Source: a virus
Virus record (IMG/VR): IMGVR_UViG_3300044675_005596
Span: 1 to 34,458 of that record
Strand: one strand, 5' to 3'
DNA: 34,458 nucleotides
Within the stretch, counting starts at the first letter, position 1; each line of letters opens with the position of its first letter. Shown here one piece after another: positions 8,114-16,663 of this stretch. The notes below the pieces were generated by a model. It did not search any database and was not told where the DNA came from. It saw only the letters and a program-made list of their open reading frames with translations. Made by a program: the position numbers and the translations under genes.

Positions 8114-9892
8114 CTATTTCATTATACCACCAAATAACCAACCATATGTTTCATAGTCATTTCTTGATGGACCGTTATTGTTTAAACCCGCTCTTTCTCT
8201 TAATACATTTTGATTTGGGATTAATGGATCAAAATGTGATTCTTTGGCAACTGCATCGTTATTTACGACCGCCCAAGATTCTATCATATTTTTAGTGTGT
8301 TCTGTGGCTCTTTCTAATTTGGAGAATGATGATTCCCCAACGTATAACGCCATAGATATACCCATAATAAGGTCATCGTGTTGTCCCTTTTGGTGATCTG
8401 GCCTACCATTGATGTAGACAAACGTATTCATCTCATTATATAGTCGAACACTTCGTATCTTAAACTTATGTCTAACTCCCTCCTCGAAGGCGGCAATAAT
8501 CTGAACCCTCTTATTGTTAAAGTTAATACCAGGTATCTTATCAACACCACCCTTATTAACCGCCCAAATATTCATAGAATCAACCCCATCAATATAAAGG
8601 TTCTTATAACCAAGTTCTTGCATTTTTCTCACCGTTGTAATACCCATACCACCGGTAATATCGACAACAACAAACGCACTATACAATACTCCCCACTTGT
8701 AAGCAATTTCCGCTAATGTATCAGGGGGGATTTTCCCAACGTATTCCAACACTTGTTCTCTATCGTCAAAATCTATAATTTGGATTGATGAAAAATCTTC
8801 ACTATCTCCACGAGAAACGTCGACACCCATAATATACTTATGACCTTCGATCGGCTCCTTCCAAATCCACAATGAGTTACCCATCAGTTTTGAAGGTGCT
8901 TCCAATAACGAGTTGTCCTTAATATCCTCAAGTTGTTTGTTATCAAATACGTTATCACCCGAACCTAAGAATTCACAATTCAACTCTTGGTTAATTTTTC
9001 TCTTATCGTACTTAAGTTTCTTAACCATTTTCTCATACCAAGTAGAGCATGGCTTATATCCTTGTTTAAAGAAATGTCCTAATTCTTCATAATCTCTATT
9101 GAATGGGTCTGTGTGTGCAAATGATATATTTTTGGACACATCAAAATCCTCACGATTCAGTAGATAATGAATTAAATCATCGGTCGGGACTAAATAAAGA
9201 TCTTTAGCGTACCTTGGATCTCGGTACCAATACATTTCAGAGATTTTAAAATTATTCATCCCTTTTAATGATTGGTCGTATATCTCATAGTAAATTGGAT
9301 CATACCCATTTGGAGTTGAGACCACGATAACCTTACCACCTGTGGATAAGGATGCCATACAAGCCGCCCAGAAATCACTATCAGCCTCAATAAAGGCTGC
9401 TTCATCAAATACAAGAATCGTAGGGGTAAATCCACGTAAGGCATCTTTTGATGTTGCCACCGCTTTTACCTCAGACCCATTTGTTAACTTATAATGTCTT
9501 TGTGAATTTTTATCGTTAGAGAACCCAACCCCTAACCAATTTGGCCATTGATCAACAAAAGCCCTAATCTTATTTGCCATCTCCATTGACGTATCAAGTT
9601 TGTTGGCAATGATTAGAATTTTTTCAGGTTGAGTTTTCTTAGCGAATACCAATCTTTTTGATATCCAAGCGGCGGTTACCGTTGATACACCCGCCTGACG
9701 GTATTTTAACGCAATATTTTCCTCAAAATTTTCATAATCATCTAATAGTGAAACTTGATCGGGAAATAGTTCGAGTGGGACGTATTTTGAAACCGTGTTA
9801 TCGTAAGTTTGTAAGTATGTTCTTAATGCGTATGGAGTATCCTGAAGACACTTCACATACTCAATCATTACTTGTTCTTTAGTTAAAGCCAT
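8114..9892 (-). CDS. Terminase large subunit, T4 gp17-like
   Basis: The DNA-packaging motor and headful nuclease, 592 residues. The ATPase half has a Walker A-like loop RQAGVST (65-71), the variant form seen in T4-type terminases. It also has Walker B VFDEAA (161-166) with the catalytic Glu, and a coupling motif STPNG (192-196). The RNase H-like nuclease half shows an acidic residue at D358 in MGVDVSRGDSEDF, a second in VVVDITGGMG and a C-terminal HDDLIMGISMAL block. The length is typical. An exact TATTTATA box (9897-9904) ends 4 nt from the ATG, so the mRNA may have almost no leader. Confidence 0.95.
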   Translation of the reverse strand: MALTKEQVMIEYVKCLQDTPYALRTYLQTYDNTVSKYVPLELFPDQVSLLDDYENFEENIALKYRQAGVSTVTAAWISKRLVFAKKTQPEKILIIANKLDTSMEMANKIRAFVDQWPNWLGVGFSNDKNSQRHYKLTNGSEVKAVATSKDALRGFTPTILVFDEAAFIEADSDFWAACMASLSTGGKVIVVSTPNGYDPIYYEIYDQSLKGMNNFKISEMYWYRDPRYAKDLYLVPTDDLIHYLLNREDFDVSKNISFAHTDPFNRDYEELGHFFKQGYKPCSTWYEKMVKKLKYDKRKINQELNCEFLGSGDNVFDNKQLEDIKDNSLLEAPSKLMGNSLWIWKEPIEGHKYIMGVDVSRGDSEDFSSIQIIDFDDREQVLEYVGKIPPDTLAEIAYKWGVLYSAFVVVDITGGMGITTVRKMQELGYKNLYIDGVDSMNIWAVNKGGVDKIPGINFNNKRVQIIAAFEEGVRHKFKIRSVRLYNEMNTFVYINGRPDHQKGQHDDLIMGISMALYVGESSFSKLERATEHTKNMIESWAVVNNDAVAKESHFDPLIPNQNVLRERAGLNNNGPSRNDYETYGWLFGGIMK

Positions 9893-9930
9893 ATAATATA
9901 AATATCAATTATGACCCTTTCTTGTAAATA

Positions 9931-10773
9931 CTACTTTTTCCCTATGGAAAACATCTTATTGATTGGTAACTCCATTGGAGCCTCATCAGAAAACATAGTT
10001 ACCTTTTTAGGTCTACGGATAATCATTGATTTTTGATTCTTAGTTTTTTTCTTAATCGTCTCAAGAAGATCTTTTTTTGACATTTTCGCCATTATGTTCA
10101 TCTCAACCATTTCAGAAATTTTTTCTTCTAAGAACTTTTCTAAATTTTCATTAGTTTTAACTTTTACCGATTTTTCTGGGTGAATTTTCTCGGGCATTTT
10201 TTTGTAATCTTTTTTGGTTGTGGAATCAGAGAATTCTTTTGCCATCTTACACCATTTTTTTTCTTCTTTTGTTTTACCCTTACCACAACGAGACCAAAAT
10301 AAACCTTGTTGTGCTTTAGATTCGAATTTTTCACTTATTGTTGATTCCGCCATACCCATATTAGATCTGTCATTATCTGAATCATCATCCATTCCATCAG
10401 GAGCTTGATCATTTGCATCGTGAGGTGCTTCTTGTCCTGTGTACGATTGTAATTCATTATCACCTTGAGCATTTGAGGATGTAACGTCATCCGTCTCATC
10501 TTCAGATATTTCTTTCTCAGCGACTTCCATAGTACCAGGTGCGGCATTTGGTGCTGGTTTTAAACTAACTTGAGTTTGACCCGGTTTTAACGGAACAACA
10601 CCGCCCTGAGGTCCAACCGTAGTGGTTGTGGTTTGTTTTTGTTGAACTTGTTCCTCAGTTTCTTTTTTGAATTTCTCAACAAGAACTTTTATTTGAGATT
10701 CACTTAAATTAGCAACGGTCTTTGCTGAAAGACCGCTCTCAATTAAAAAAATTATATTTTTGTTACTTTTCAT
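9931..10773 (-). CDS. Hypothetical structural-type protein (280 aa) upstream of terminase
   Basis: I chose the ATG at 10771-10773 rather than a TTG 18 nt upstream. The ORF overlaps the end of the 135-aa gene by 11 nt. The N-terminus (IIFLIESGLSAKTVANLSESQIK) is followed by a disordered Gln/Thr/Pro and acidic tract. Next comes a conserved-looking block QQGLFWSRCGKGKTKEEKKWCKMAKEFSDS and a basic C-terminus. The LIES and LSES tripeptides fit prohead protease sites. Its position before gp17 is where T4 has the small terminase gp16, but nothing in the sequence supports that function. A virion or head-internal role is an equal possibility. Confidence 0.62.
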   Translation of the reverse strand: MKSNKNIIFLIESGLSAKTVANLSESQIKVLVEKFKKETEEQVQQKQTTTTTVGPQGGVVPLKPGQTQVSLKPAPNAAPGTMEVAEKEISEDETDDVTSSNAQGDNELQSYTGQEAPHDANDQAPDGMDDDSDNDRSNMGMAESTISEKFESKAQQGLFWSRCGKGKTKEEKKWCKMAKEFSDSTTKKDYKKMPEKIHPEKSVKVKTNENLEKFLEEKISEMVEMNIMAKMSKKDLLETIKKKTKNQKSMIIRRPKKVTMFSDEAPMELPINKMFSIGKK

Positions 10774-11170
10774 AAACCACTTCCTTTTCAAATTGTAATA
10801 CTATATCTCTTTCGTATAGTTTGTTTTTAATATCTTCTTCGGTGTCACCAAAATTAAACACCAATCGTTTAACTAAAGAAAAATCAACGTTATCAGTTTC
10901 TTTTTCCCAACCTAAAGCAATTACTCCATCCATAGAATCTAACACCGAAAACACATCGGAATCTTGTATTAGTTCAAATGAAATTTCTTCATTTATCATT
11001 GTCCCCACTTTTCTAATATATTCCATATCAGGTGGTGATGGATATCCGTTTGCTGGTTTTGATTCCCAGTTTTCACCAAAAACCTCTAAAGTGTCAGAAA
11101 AAATAAATTCATAAATGTTATCCCCCTTGTAATTAGGACCCAAACCATTTATATAAATTAATTTAATCAT
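10763..11170 (-). CDS. Hypothetical protein (135 aa)
   Basis: Not recognised by family name. It is a compact alpha/beta protein beginning IKLIYINGLGPNYKGDNIYEFIF, with a middle motif WESKPANGYPSPPDMEYIRKVG and a C-terminal strand-helix pair. It shows no signal peptide or membrane segment. It overlaps the upstream 475-aa gene by 4 nt (stop and start interleaved) and the downstream gene by 11 nt, so the three are translationally coupled. Such tight coupling suggests joint use in the virion or in packaging. Confidence 0.66.
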   Translation of the reverse strand: MIKLIYINGLGPNYKGDNIYEFIFSDTLEVFGENWESKPANGYPSPPDMEYIRKVGTMINEEISFELIQDSDVFSVLDSMDGVIALGWEKETDNVDFSLVKRLVFNFGDTEEDIKNKLYERDIVLQFEKEVVYEK

Positions 11171-12594
11171 ATGATATTACCTTCAGTTGTTATTCTAACT
11201 TCATTTATACCTTCTTTGAAGATTAAATTACCTTTGTTGCTTAAACCCATTAATTTAACTCTTGGGTTTTCTCTAACGAAATCCAACGCAACGTCTAATT
11301 GTTCTGTAGATTCTGAAAGTTTAATAATGTTTTGTTTGTTTTGTTTGTAGTTTTCGTTAGTTCTTCTTTCTTTTTTTACCTTTTCTTCATCAGTTAAAGT
11401 AAAATATTTAGATAAAACTTTATCTACAGATGACTCACCGAAAGTTCCGTGTTCAAAACTATCAACAGCCGGATAATGTCTTCTACCTCTTCTTCTTTCT
11501 TTGTTGTATTCGTCATCCTCTTCATCTAATTCGGATTCTGTTTGTTCACCACTCATTCCTCTAAGTGCAACATTACCATAGGCTCCCGGTAAATAATCTC
11601 TAAACGCTTCACCATAACTATCATATGTTTCTTTCATTTCAGGTTCTTCATCACCTGGTGCCGGTGGAGGAGTAATCTCATCTTCCATTTCATCAGAAGA
11701 TCCTTCAATATCCTCTTCTTCGAAAGATACGTCTTCCCCATCTTCATCATCCTCATTACCACCTTCTAATTTACCAATGATTTCTTCAATATCATCTTCA
11801 TCCAATACATCAACGTCAATTGCCGATAGGATTGAATTAATAACATATTTAACGTTTTGAGCTGAAAGTTCTTTTTCTTCTTCGTATGATCTGATTTTTT
11901 GAGCTAACTTACCAACAAGGATCTGTATTCTTTTAAGATCCGAAACCTTTTTTTCTTTTGGTTTTTCCTCAACATCGATATCAAGTTCTTCTTCACCACC
12001 CATATCAGGCATTTCACCACCCATATCAGGCATTTCACCACCCATATCAGGCATTTCACCACCCATATCAGGCATTTCACCACCCATATCTGGTGGGGGT
12101 GGAATCGCCCCTTCACCTCCCATATCAGGAGCAGGGGGAAGTTCAGCATCCACAGGTGCTGGTACTTCAGGTATTACTGGTTCAGCTGCCGGAGCCGCTG
12201 TTGTTTTAGCTTTAGGAGTTTTTAGTATGAACTTTTTTTTTTGCTCCCCAAAAAGAGAAGTACCTTCTTCGTTCTCATAAAGAGTGTTAATCTCCTTAGT
12301 CATCAAGTTCAATCTCTTCAACGCTTGAGAATACGACGGGTAATATTTTCTACTTTTCATAGGTTCAATATAATCCGCCTCAGATTCATTGATTGATTGT
12401 TTAATGATATACCCTTGTCTTTCTTTTACGATTTCATAAGAGTTACCATCCGCTAAAGAAATTTTATATTCACTAGAGTTTGATTCGTTTAATGATTGAG
12501 GTGTATTTTCGTTATAACGAGCAATTTCCATTATTCGTCTAATCTTATCCATTCCTTCAAGTTTTTCACTACCGATAGGTTTTAATCCTGCCAT
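11167..12594 (-). CDS. Large acidic virion-type protein with PDMGGEM repeats (475 aa)
   Basis: I do not recognise a family. The N-terminus (MDKIRRIMEIARYNENTPQSLNES) resembles a short helical leader with an L-x-E site. A Pro/Ala tract follows, then about five heptad copies of PDMGGEM (near residues 165-205), a helical segment, an acidic region and a folded-looking C-terminus ending in a beta pair (VKLMGLSNKGNLIFKEGINEV). The Pro-rich motif APDMGG also occurs in the portal C-terminus. Position upstream of the terminase block and composition suggest a head-internal or decoration role. The exact TATTTATA box at 12628-12635 is 33 nt upstream, the longest spacing seen. Confidence 0.66.
   Translation of the reverse strand: MAGLKPIGSEKLEGMDKIRRIMEIARYNENTPQSLNESNSSEYKISLADGNSYEIVKERQGYIIKQSINESEADYIEPMKSRKYYPSYSQALKRLNLMTKEINTLYENEEGTSLFGEQKKKFILKTPKAKTTAAPAAEPVIPEVPAPVDAELPPAPDMGGEGAIPPPPDMGGEMPDMGGEMPDMGGEMPDMGGEMPDMGGEEELDIDVEEKPKEKKVSDLKRIQILVGKLAQKIRSYEEEKELSAQNVKYVINSILSAIDVDVLDEDDIEEIIGKLEGGNEDDEDGEDVSFEEEDIEGSSDEMEDEITPPPAPGDEEPEMKETYDSYGEAFRDYLPGAYGNVALRGMSGEQTESELDEEDDEYNKERRRGRRHYPAVDSFEHGTFGESSVDKVLSKYFTLTDEEKVKKERRTNENYKQNKQNIIKLSESTEQLDVALDFVRENPRVKLMGLSNKGNLIFKEGINEVRITTEGNII
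11994..12090 (-). repeat. 21-bp tandem repeat encoding PDMGGEM
   Basis: Four perfect 21-bp units begin at 11994, 12015, 12036 and 12057, with a fifth partial unit to about 12090. All are in frame inside the 475-aa gene. The repeat is protein-coding and likely variable in copy number by slippage. Confidence 0.92.
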
Positions 12595-12670
12595 AATTAT
12601 ATTATTTAATGTGAATTATTTTTTTCTTATAAATATATCGTTTTATAAGAATATTTTAGTTTTTGGGTAT

Positions 12671-13432
12671 TTATTGTTTCATTGATAACCCTTTATTCAG
12701 AATCTTACTTGGGGCTCCCCTTAATTTTTCTAGGTAACCATTTCTTCTTAATATTTTAAATACCAAGTTCTCGGATGAATATTCTCCGTTTTTCTCAAGA
12801 CCGCAAGTTCTAAACTTACTTAATTTCTCTTTATATTTCTCAATTAAATCTATTGAGTCATCAATGTCCTCATCTTCAATATTCTCCAATACCCCATCAA
12901 TGATATCCATCCATTGTTTTGCTTTACGATCAACGGTACCTTTATCAATTTTAACATCTTCCTTTTCAGGTTTATGTTGCCATTCATCATACAATAAAGA
13001 GTAAACTCCACTTGAGAAATGAGCATCCTCCTCACCTTCAACGTAAAGTTCCGTTTCATATCCGAATATCTTAATATCGTGATTTTTATTGAATAGGGTC
13101 TTTTTCAACATAAAGAGCTCCTTATACAGATCTATTTGTGCTGGTGGGAATTGTTGAAAGTTTGCAATAATATGTATATCAAAGTCGGAATATTTTGACC
13201 AATTATAATTTGCCAATGAACCAGTTAAAACTATGTCCGTAACTATAATATCAATTTTAAGATAATCCAAAAATTGATTTGCAATTTCTAATAGACGTTC
13301 CCTAACTTCTGGTTTCATCTTATATTTTTGACCCTCAGGATCGCCCATATGTTTTTCATTTGGTAGATACCAAATTTTAGGGTTTAATTCAGATTGAGGT
13401 TTAAAACTCTTAAGAAGTTCTTTTGTATTCAT
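12671..13432 (-). CDS. Predicted nucleotidyltransferase (253 aa)
   Basis: Pol beta-type nucleotidyltransferase signature: LTGSLANYNWSKYSDFDIHII, a G-S motif followed by D-x-D that binds metal and NTP. A third acidic residue may lie in the following strand (KIFGYETELYVEG). The C-terminal half is acidic and helical. The substrate is unknown, and related enzymes modify tRNA, proteins or small molecules. The gene sits at the upstream end of the head-gene series and has an exact TATTTATA box (13436-13443) only 3 nt before the ATG, so it may be made late and could be packaged. The motif is clear, the role is not. Confidence 0.8.
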   Translation of the reverse strand: MNTKELLKSFKPQSELNPKIWYLPNEKHMGDPEGQKYKMKPEVRERLLEIANQFLDYLKIDIIVTDIVLTGSLANYNWSKYSDFDIHIIANFQQFPPAQIDLYKELFMLKKTLFNKNHDIKIFGYETELYVEGEEDAHFSSGVYSLLYDEWQHKPEKEDVKIDKGTVDRKAKQWMDIIDGVLENIEDEDIDDSIDLIEKYKEKLSKFRTCGLEKNGEYSSENLVFKILRRNGYLEKLRGAPSKILNKGLSMKQ

Positions 13433-13448
13433 ATATATAAATACAATC

Positions 13449-13694
13449 TTAAACTAGTTTCTTGTATTTGTGGTTTTTGGAAATTCTAATATTGAAGTAA
13501 TTCCCCTGTGATGGTGCTGATCTAAATTCGGTATACATTTGGTGAGGAACATCCTCATATTCGTATCTCATACCATTTTTAAATTCCGCAATCATTTTTT
13601 TGGTGATAGTATCGTATTGTGTTCTCACAATATTCGATGATTGAACTTCATTTAAAATTGTAGTTCCGCTAATTGTTTCGCTTGTTATTGCCAT
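13449..13694 (-). CDS. KTSC-domain protein (81 aa)
   Basis: A single small domain with the pattern VQSSNIVRTQYDTITKKM, a strand FKNGMRYEYEDVP, then YTEFRSAPSQGNYFNIRI. This matches the KTSC domain (PF13619), a small beta-rich domain common in phages and fused to other proteins in bacteria. Its biochemical role is not established. It ends 16 nt before the NTase start on the same strand and begins 6 nt after the 96-aa gene, so all three are likely in one transcript. Confidence 0.8.
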   Translation of the reverse strand: MAITSETISGTTILNEVQSSNIVRTQYDTITKKMIAEFKNGMRYEYEDVPHQMYTEFRSAPSQGNYFNIRISKNHKYKKLV

Positions 13695-13700
13695 AATATA

Positions 13701-13991
13701 TTAATTTAATGGGGTTATGTCATCTATATGACGAAGTTTATCCATAATATAATAATGAATATCATCCCCGTCAACCTTAAATCCATAATCTCTAATTGTT
13801 TGATGTACCTCCTTCATCAATGGTTGAAATTTTGAGTGTAAAAACATTAAATCGTTTGGGTAATAAGGGGGACTTTCAATATCTTTTTGTGACCATCCCT
13901 CTCTTTGGAATACTTCTCTAATTTTGAGATATGTTTTTTCTAACTCTTCTGTTATCCCCAAAGATTCCGCAAATTTTTTCCATCCTTCCAT
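13701..13991 (-). CDS. Hypothetical protein (96 aa)
   Basis: Not recognised. It is a soluble, mostly helical protein (WKKFAESLGITEELEKTYLKI) with an internal PPYYPNDLMFLH motif and a helical C-terminus. It is the first gene of the leftward head series after a terminator. An exact TATTTATA box at 13995-14002 ends 3 nt before the ATG, so this is a likely transcription entry point. Confidence 0.62.
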   Translation of the reverse strand: MEGWKKFAESLGITEELEKTYLKIREVFQREGWSQKDIESPPYYPNDLMFLHSKFQPLMKEVHQTIRDYGFKVDGDDIHYYIMDKLRHIDDITPLN

Positions 13992-14008
13992 AACTATAAA
14001 TATATGAA

Positions 14009-14030
14009 AAAAAAATCCACCCGAAGGTGG
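14009..14030 (-). terminator. Terminator after the UVR-domain gene
   Basis: Minus-strand hairpin ATCCACC-TTCG-GGTGGAT followed by nine T. It separates the UVR gene from the late head series. Confidence 0.85.
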
Positions 14031-14037
14031 ATCTTTA

Positions 14038-14400
14038 TTATTTAAGAGATTTTATTTTATCTCGATATTCTATCGCCTTTTCGTATTCTTGTTTTTTCAC
14101 ACATTCATCTAATTTGGATTGTAATTCCGAAATTTTTTCTTTGTTTTCCTCAAAACTTTTTATTTTATCTCTCAATTCTACCGCTTGTTCGAAATCTTGG
14201 TTCTCAACCGCCTTTTCTAATTTAGCTTTTAAAAACTCAAGTTCATTAAATTTAGGTTCACCACCAAATCCTTTAGTCATAATTGTGTATGACGTAGTTC
14301 CGTCAGATGATTTAAATGTTTTTTTATCCCATCCCTTATTATCAAATGGGAATGAAAACATCTCGTTCATCATCTCATCAAATTCTTTCCAATTAAACAT
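14038..14400 (-). CDS. Tandem-UVR protein, candidate ClpC adaptor (120 aa)
   Basis: The C-terminal two thirds contain two UVR motifs in tandem: LKAKLEKAVENQDFEQAVEL (about 55-80) and LQSKLDECVKKQEYEKAIEY (about 90-117). Each is the helix-turn-helix hairpin with the E-x-A-x-x-x-R-D-x-I core. UVR motifs occur in UvrB/UvrC, in the ClpC middle domain and in McsA, which regulates ClpC in Firmicutes. The N-terminal 50 residues (MFNWKEFDEMMNEMF, then KSSDGTTSYTIMTKGFGG) lack the zinc-binding cysteines of McsA. The gene is divergent from the phage clpC across a 167-bp region containing a palindrome. An adaptor or inhibitor of ClpC is the simplest reading of motif plus context, but is inferred. Confidence 0.75.
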   Translation of the reverse strand: MFNWKEFDEMMNEMFSFPFDNKGWDKKTFKSSDGTTSYTIMTKGFGGEPKFNELEFLKAKLEKAVENQDFEQAVELRDKIKSFEENKEKISELQSKLDECVKKQEYEKAIEYRDKIKSLK

Positions 14401-14454
14401 TCTTTATTTTATTTTTAAGTTTATTTTTATGTTACAACATTTTTTACTAAATTT

Positions 14455-14508
14455 GTGCCAAACAACTAATACTGACATTTTGTCAGTTGTAAATAAATTA
14501 TACTGACA
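14455..14508. promoter_or_regulatory. Palindromic operator in the UVR/clpC divergent region
   Basis: ACTGAC-ATTTT-GTCAGT at 14471-14487 is a perfect 6-bp inverted repeat. A further half-site ACTGACA lies at 14502-14508, and TGGCAC is on the minus strand at 14455-14460. Both genes start within 100 bp. The layout suggests one regulator, or an alternative sigma factor, controlling both directions. Confidence 0.55.
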
Positions 14509-14567
14509 ATTTTACAATATTGGACTTTTTGTTTAATTTTTGTTAGTATTTGAAAAAACGAAAAACT

Positions 14568-16616
14568 ATGTTAGAAGAATTTGCGGGCGAAAACAACAAT
14601 GAAAAGGCGAAAAAGAAATCTGATGGTGGTACACCGGTGTTAGATAACTTTAGTAAGGACTTAAACAAATTAGCGGAAGAGGGGAAATTAGATCCTGTTA
14701 TCGGGAGAAAAAAGGAAATTATTAGGATTGCGCAAATTCTATCAAGAAGAAAGAAAAACAACCCAATTATTATTGGTGAACCAGGGGCGGGTAAAACTGC
14801 GATTGTTGAGGGATTATCAATGTTAATACATAACGGAGAATGCCCTAAAAACTTGATGGATAAGAGAATCGTCTCATTAGATATGAATTCCATTGTCGCT
14901 GGTACCAAATATCGTGGTCAGTTTGAGGAGAGAATGAAAGTAATCATTGAGGAACTCCAATCAACTCCGAACATCATTTTATTTATCGATGAAATCCATA
15001 CCATAGTTGGTGCTGGTAATAGTTCAGGTTCTTTAGATGCGTCAAACATCTTTAAACCGGCATTATCTCGAGGTGAAATCCAATGTATTGGAGCAACAAC
15101 ATTAGATGAGTATAGAACAAACTTCGAAAAAGACGGAGCCTTAGAGAGAAGATTCCAAAAAGTGGTAGTTGACCCATCCACAAAAGAAGAAACCTTCGAA
15201 ATCCTAAAACAAAGTAAGGAGAAGTATGAAGATCATCACAAAGTAACTTATGATGATGACACACTATGGACGTTTGTTGAATTAGCGGATCGTTACATTA
15301 CCGATCGTGAGTTTCCAGATAAGGCATTTGACATTTTAGATGAGGTGGGAGCAAGAATGCAAATTGATATTAAATTACCTGAAAGTATTGAACAACTTAA
15401 AGTAGAAGCTTCCAATATCAAACAAGAGAAGTATCGAGTTATCAAACAACAGAATTACGAACAAGCTGCAGAACTTCGCGATAGAGAACGAAACATATTA
15501 TCTAAATTAGAAGCAGAGAAAAAGAAGTTTGAGGACCACCTAAGAAGTAGTAAAAGAACTATCCCTGAAGAATTGGTTTATGAGGTTGTTTCAAATATGA
15601 CAAAAATTCCAATCTCAAATATTAACTTAGATGAGAGAAATTCGCTTATCAACTTAAACAATAATTTAAGTTCAAAAGTAATCGGTCAAGAAGAAGCGGT
15701 TATAAAGATCACAAAGGCTATTCGTAGAAATAGAATGGGTATTAAGGATCCAAACAAACCAATTGGGTCATTCATATTCTTAGGGTCAACAGGTGTTGGT
15801 AAAACTTACTTGGCAAAACAATTAGCGAAAGAAATGTTTGGTAGTGAAGACAATATGATCCGTGTGGATATGTCTGAATACCAAGAGAAACATACAATCT
15901 CTCGTTTAATTGGTTCTCCTCCAGGATATGTTGGTCACGATGAGGGTGGACAATTAACCGAACAAGTTAAAAACAAACCATATTCTGTGGTATTGTTTGA
16001 TGAGATCGAGAAGGCTCATAAAGACATATTCTCAACACTTCTTCAGTTGTTAGACGATGGACACATTACAGATTCATTGGGACGTAAGATTAATTTCAAA
16101 AATTGTTTAATCATTATGACTTCAAACATTGGGGTTAAAAAATTGCAAGATTTTGGAACCGGAGTTGGGTTTAAAACTATTAACTCAAGTGAAGTAGTTC
16201 AGGAAGAACAAAAAAGAGAAATCCTTAAAAAAGAATTAAGTAAGTTCTTTGCCCCTGAGTTCTTAAATAGAATTGATGATGTTGTAATTTTTAACTCATT
16301 AGAGAAAAAACACATTGACGTTATTACTAAATTGGAGGTGGATAAATTGTTAAAACGAGTTAGTGAGAAGAAATACAATTTCACTTACGAACAGGATTTA
16401 ATTGATTACATCTCAAAAGTTGGGTTCGATGAAACGTTCGGGGCAAGACCAATCAAGAGAGCAATCCAAGATAAGATTGAGGATTTAATTTCTGAAAAGA
16501 TATTAATGATGGAAATTGAGGAGGGTAAAGATTATGTCCTTAAAGTGGAGAATGATGAGGTTGTGACTTCCCTTAAAGAAGAAAAAATTAAAAAAACAAG
16601 AAAAAAGAAAGAATAA
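14568..16616 (+). CDS. clpC: ClpC-type AAA+ unfoldase lacking the N-domain
   Basis: A two-ring-domain Hsp100 ATPase (682 aa from the ATG; a TTG 18 nt upstream is possible). D1 has Walker A GEPGAGKT (70-77) and Walker B ILFIDE (138-143). The middle domain has a UVR-like hairpin (284-306). D2 has Walker A GSTGVGKT (406-413) and Walker B VVLFDEI (474-480). A VGF tripeptide (533-535) lies exactly where ClpC and ClpA carry the ClpP-docking loop, so it probably works with host ClpP rather than as a ClpB-type disaggregase. The usual 140-residue Clp N-domain that binds adaptors is missing, so substrate choice must use another route, perhaps the divergent UVR protein. It is on the plus strand with its own promoter region. 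Confidence 0.93.
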   Translation: MLEEFAGENNNEKAKKKSDGGTPVLDNFSKDLNKLAEEGKLDPVIGRKKEIIRIAQILSRRKKNNPIIIGEPGAGKTAIVEGLSMLIHNGECPKNLMDKRIVSLDMNSIVAGTKYRGQFEERMKVIIEELQSTPNIILFIDEIHTIVGAGNSSGSLDASNIFKPALSRGEIQCIGATTLDEYRTNFEKDGALERRFQKVVVDPSTKEETFEILKQSKEKYEDHHKVTYDDDTLWTFVELADRYITDREFPDKAFDILDEVGARMQIDIKLPESIEQLKVEASNIKQEKYRVIKQQNYEQAAELRDRERNILSKLEAEKKKFEDHLRSSKRTIPEELVYEVVSNMTKIPISNINLDERNSLINLNNNLSSKVIGQEEAVIKITKAIRRNRMGIKDPNKPIGSFIFLGSTGVGKTYLAKQLAKEMFGSEDNMIRVDMSEYQEKHTISRLIGSPPGYVGHDEGGQLTEQVKNKPYSVVLFDEIEKAHKDIFSTLLQLLDDGHITDSLGRKINFKNCLIIMTSNIGVKKLQDFGTGVGFKTINSSEVVQEEQKREILKKELSKFFAPEFLNRIDDVVIFNSLEKKHIDVITKLEVDKLLKRVSEKKYNFTYEQDLIDYISKVGFDETFGARPIKRAIQDKIEDLISEKILMMEIEEGKDYVLKVENDEVVTSLKEEKIKKTRKKKE

Positions 16617-16640
16617 TTTTTTTATTCACAATTTTAACAC

Positions 16641-16648
16641 TATGTTTG
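16641..16648 (+). promoter_or_regulatory. Host-type promoter (-7 box TATGTTTG) for the peptidase
   Basis: Matches the Bacteroidota -7 consensus TAnnTTTG 15 nt before the ATG at 16664. The -33 element is weak. Confidence 0.5.
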
Positions 16649-16663
16649 TAGAAACAATTTAAG

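Noticed and set aside
11994-12090. Regular 21-bp repeats that might suggest a CRISPR array
   Set aside because: Units are contiguous with no spacers and stay in frame as PDMGGEM, so this is a coding tandem repeat.
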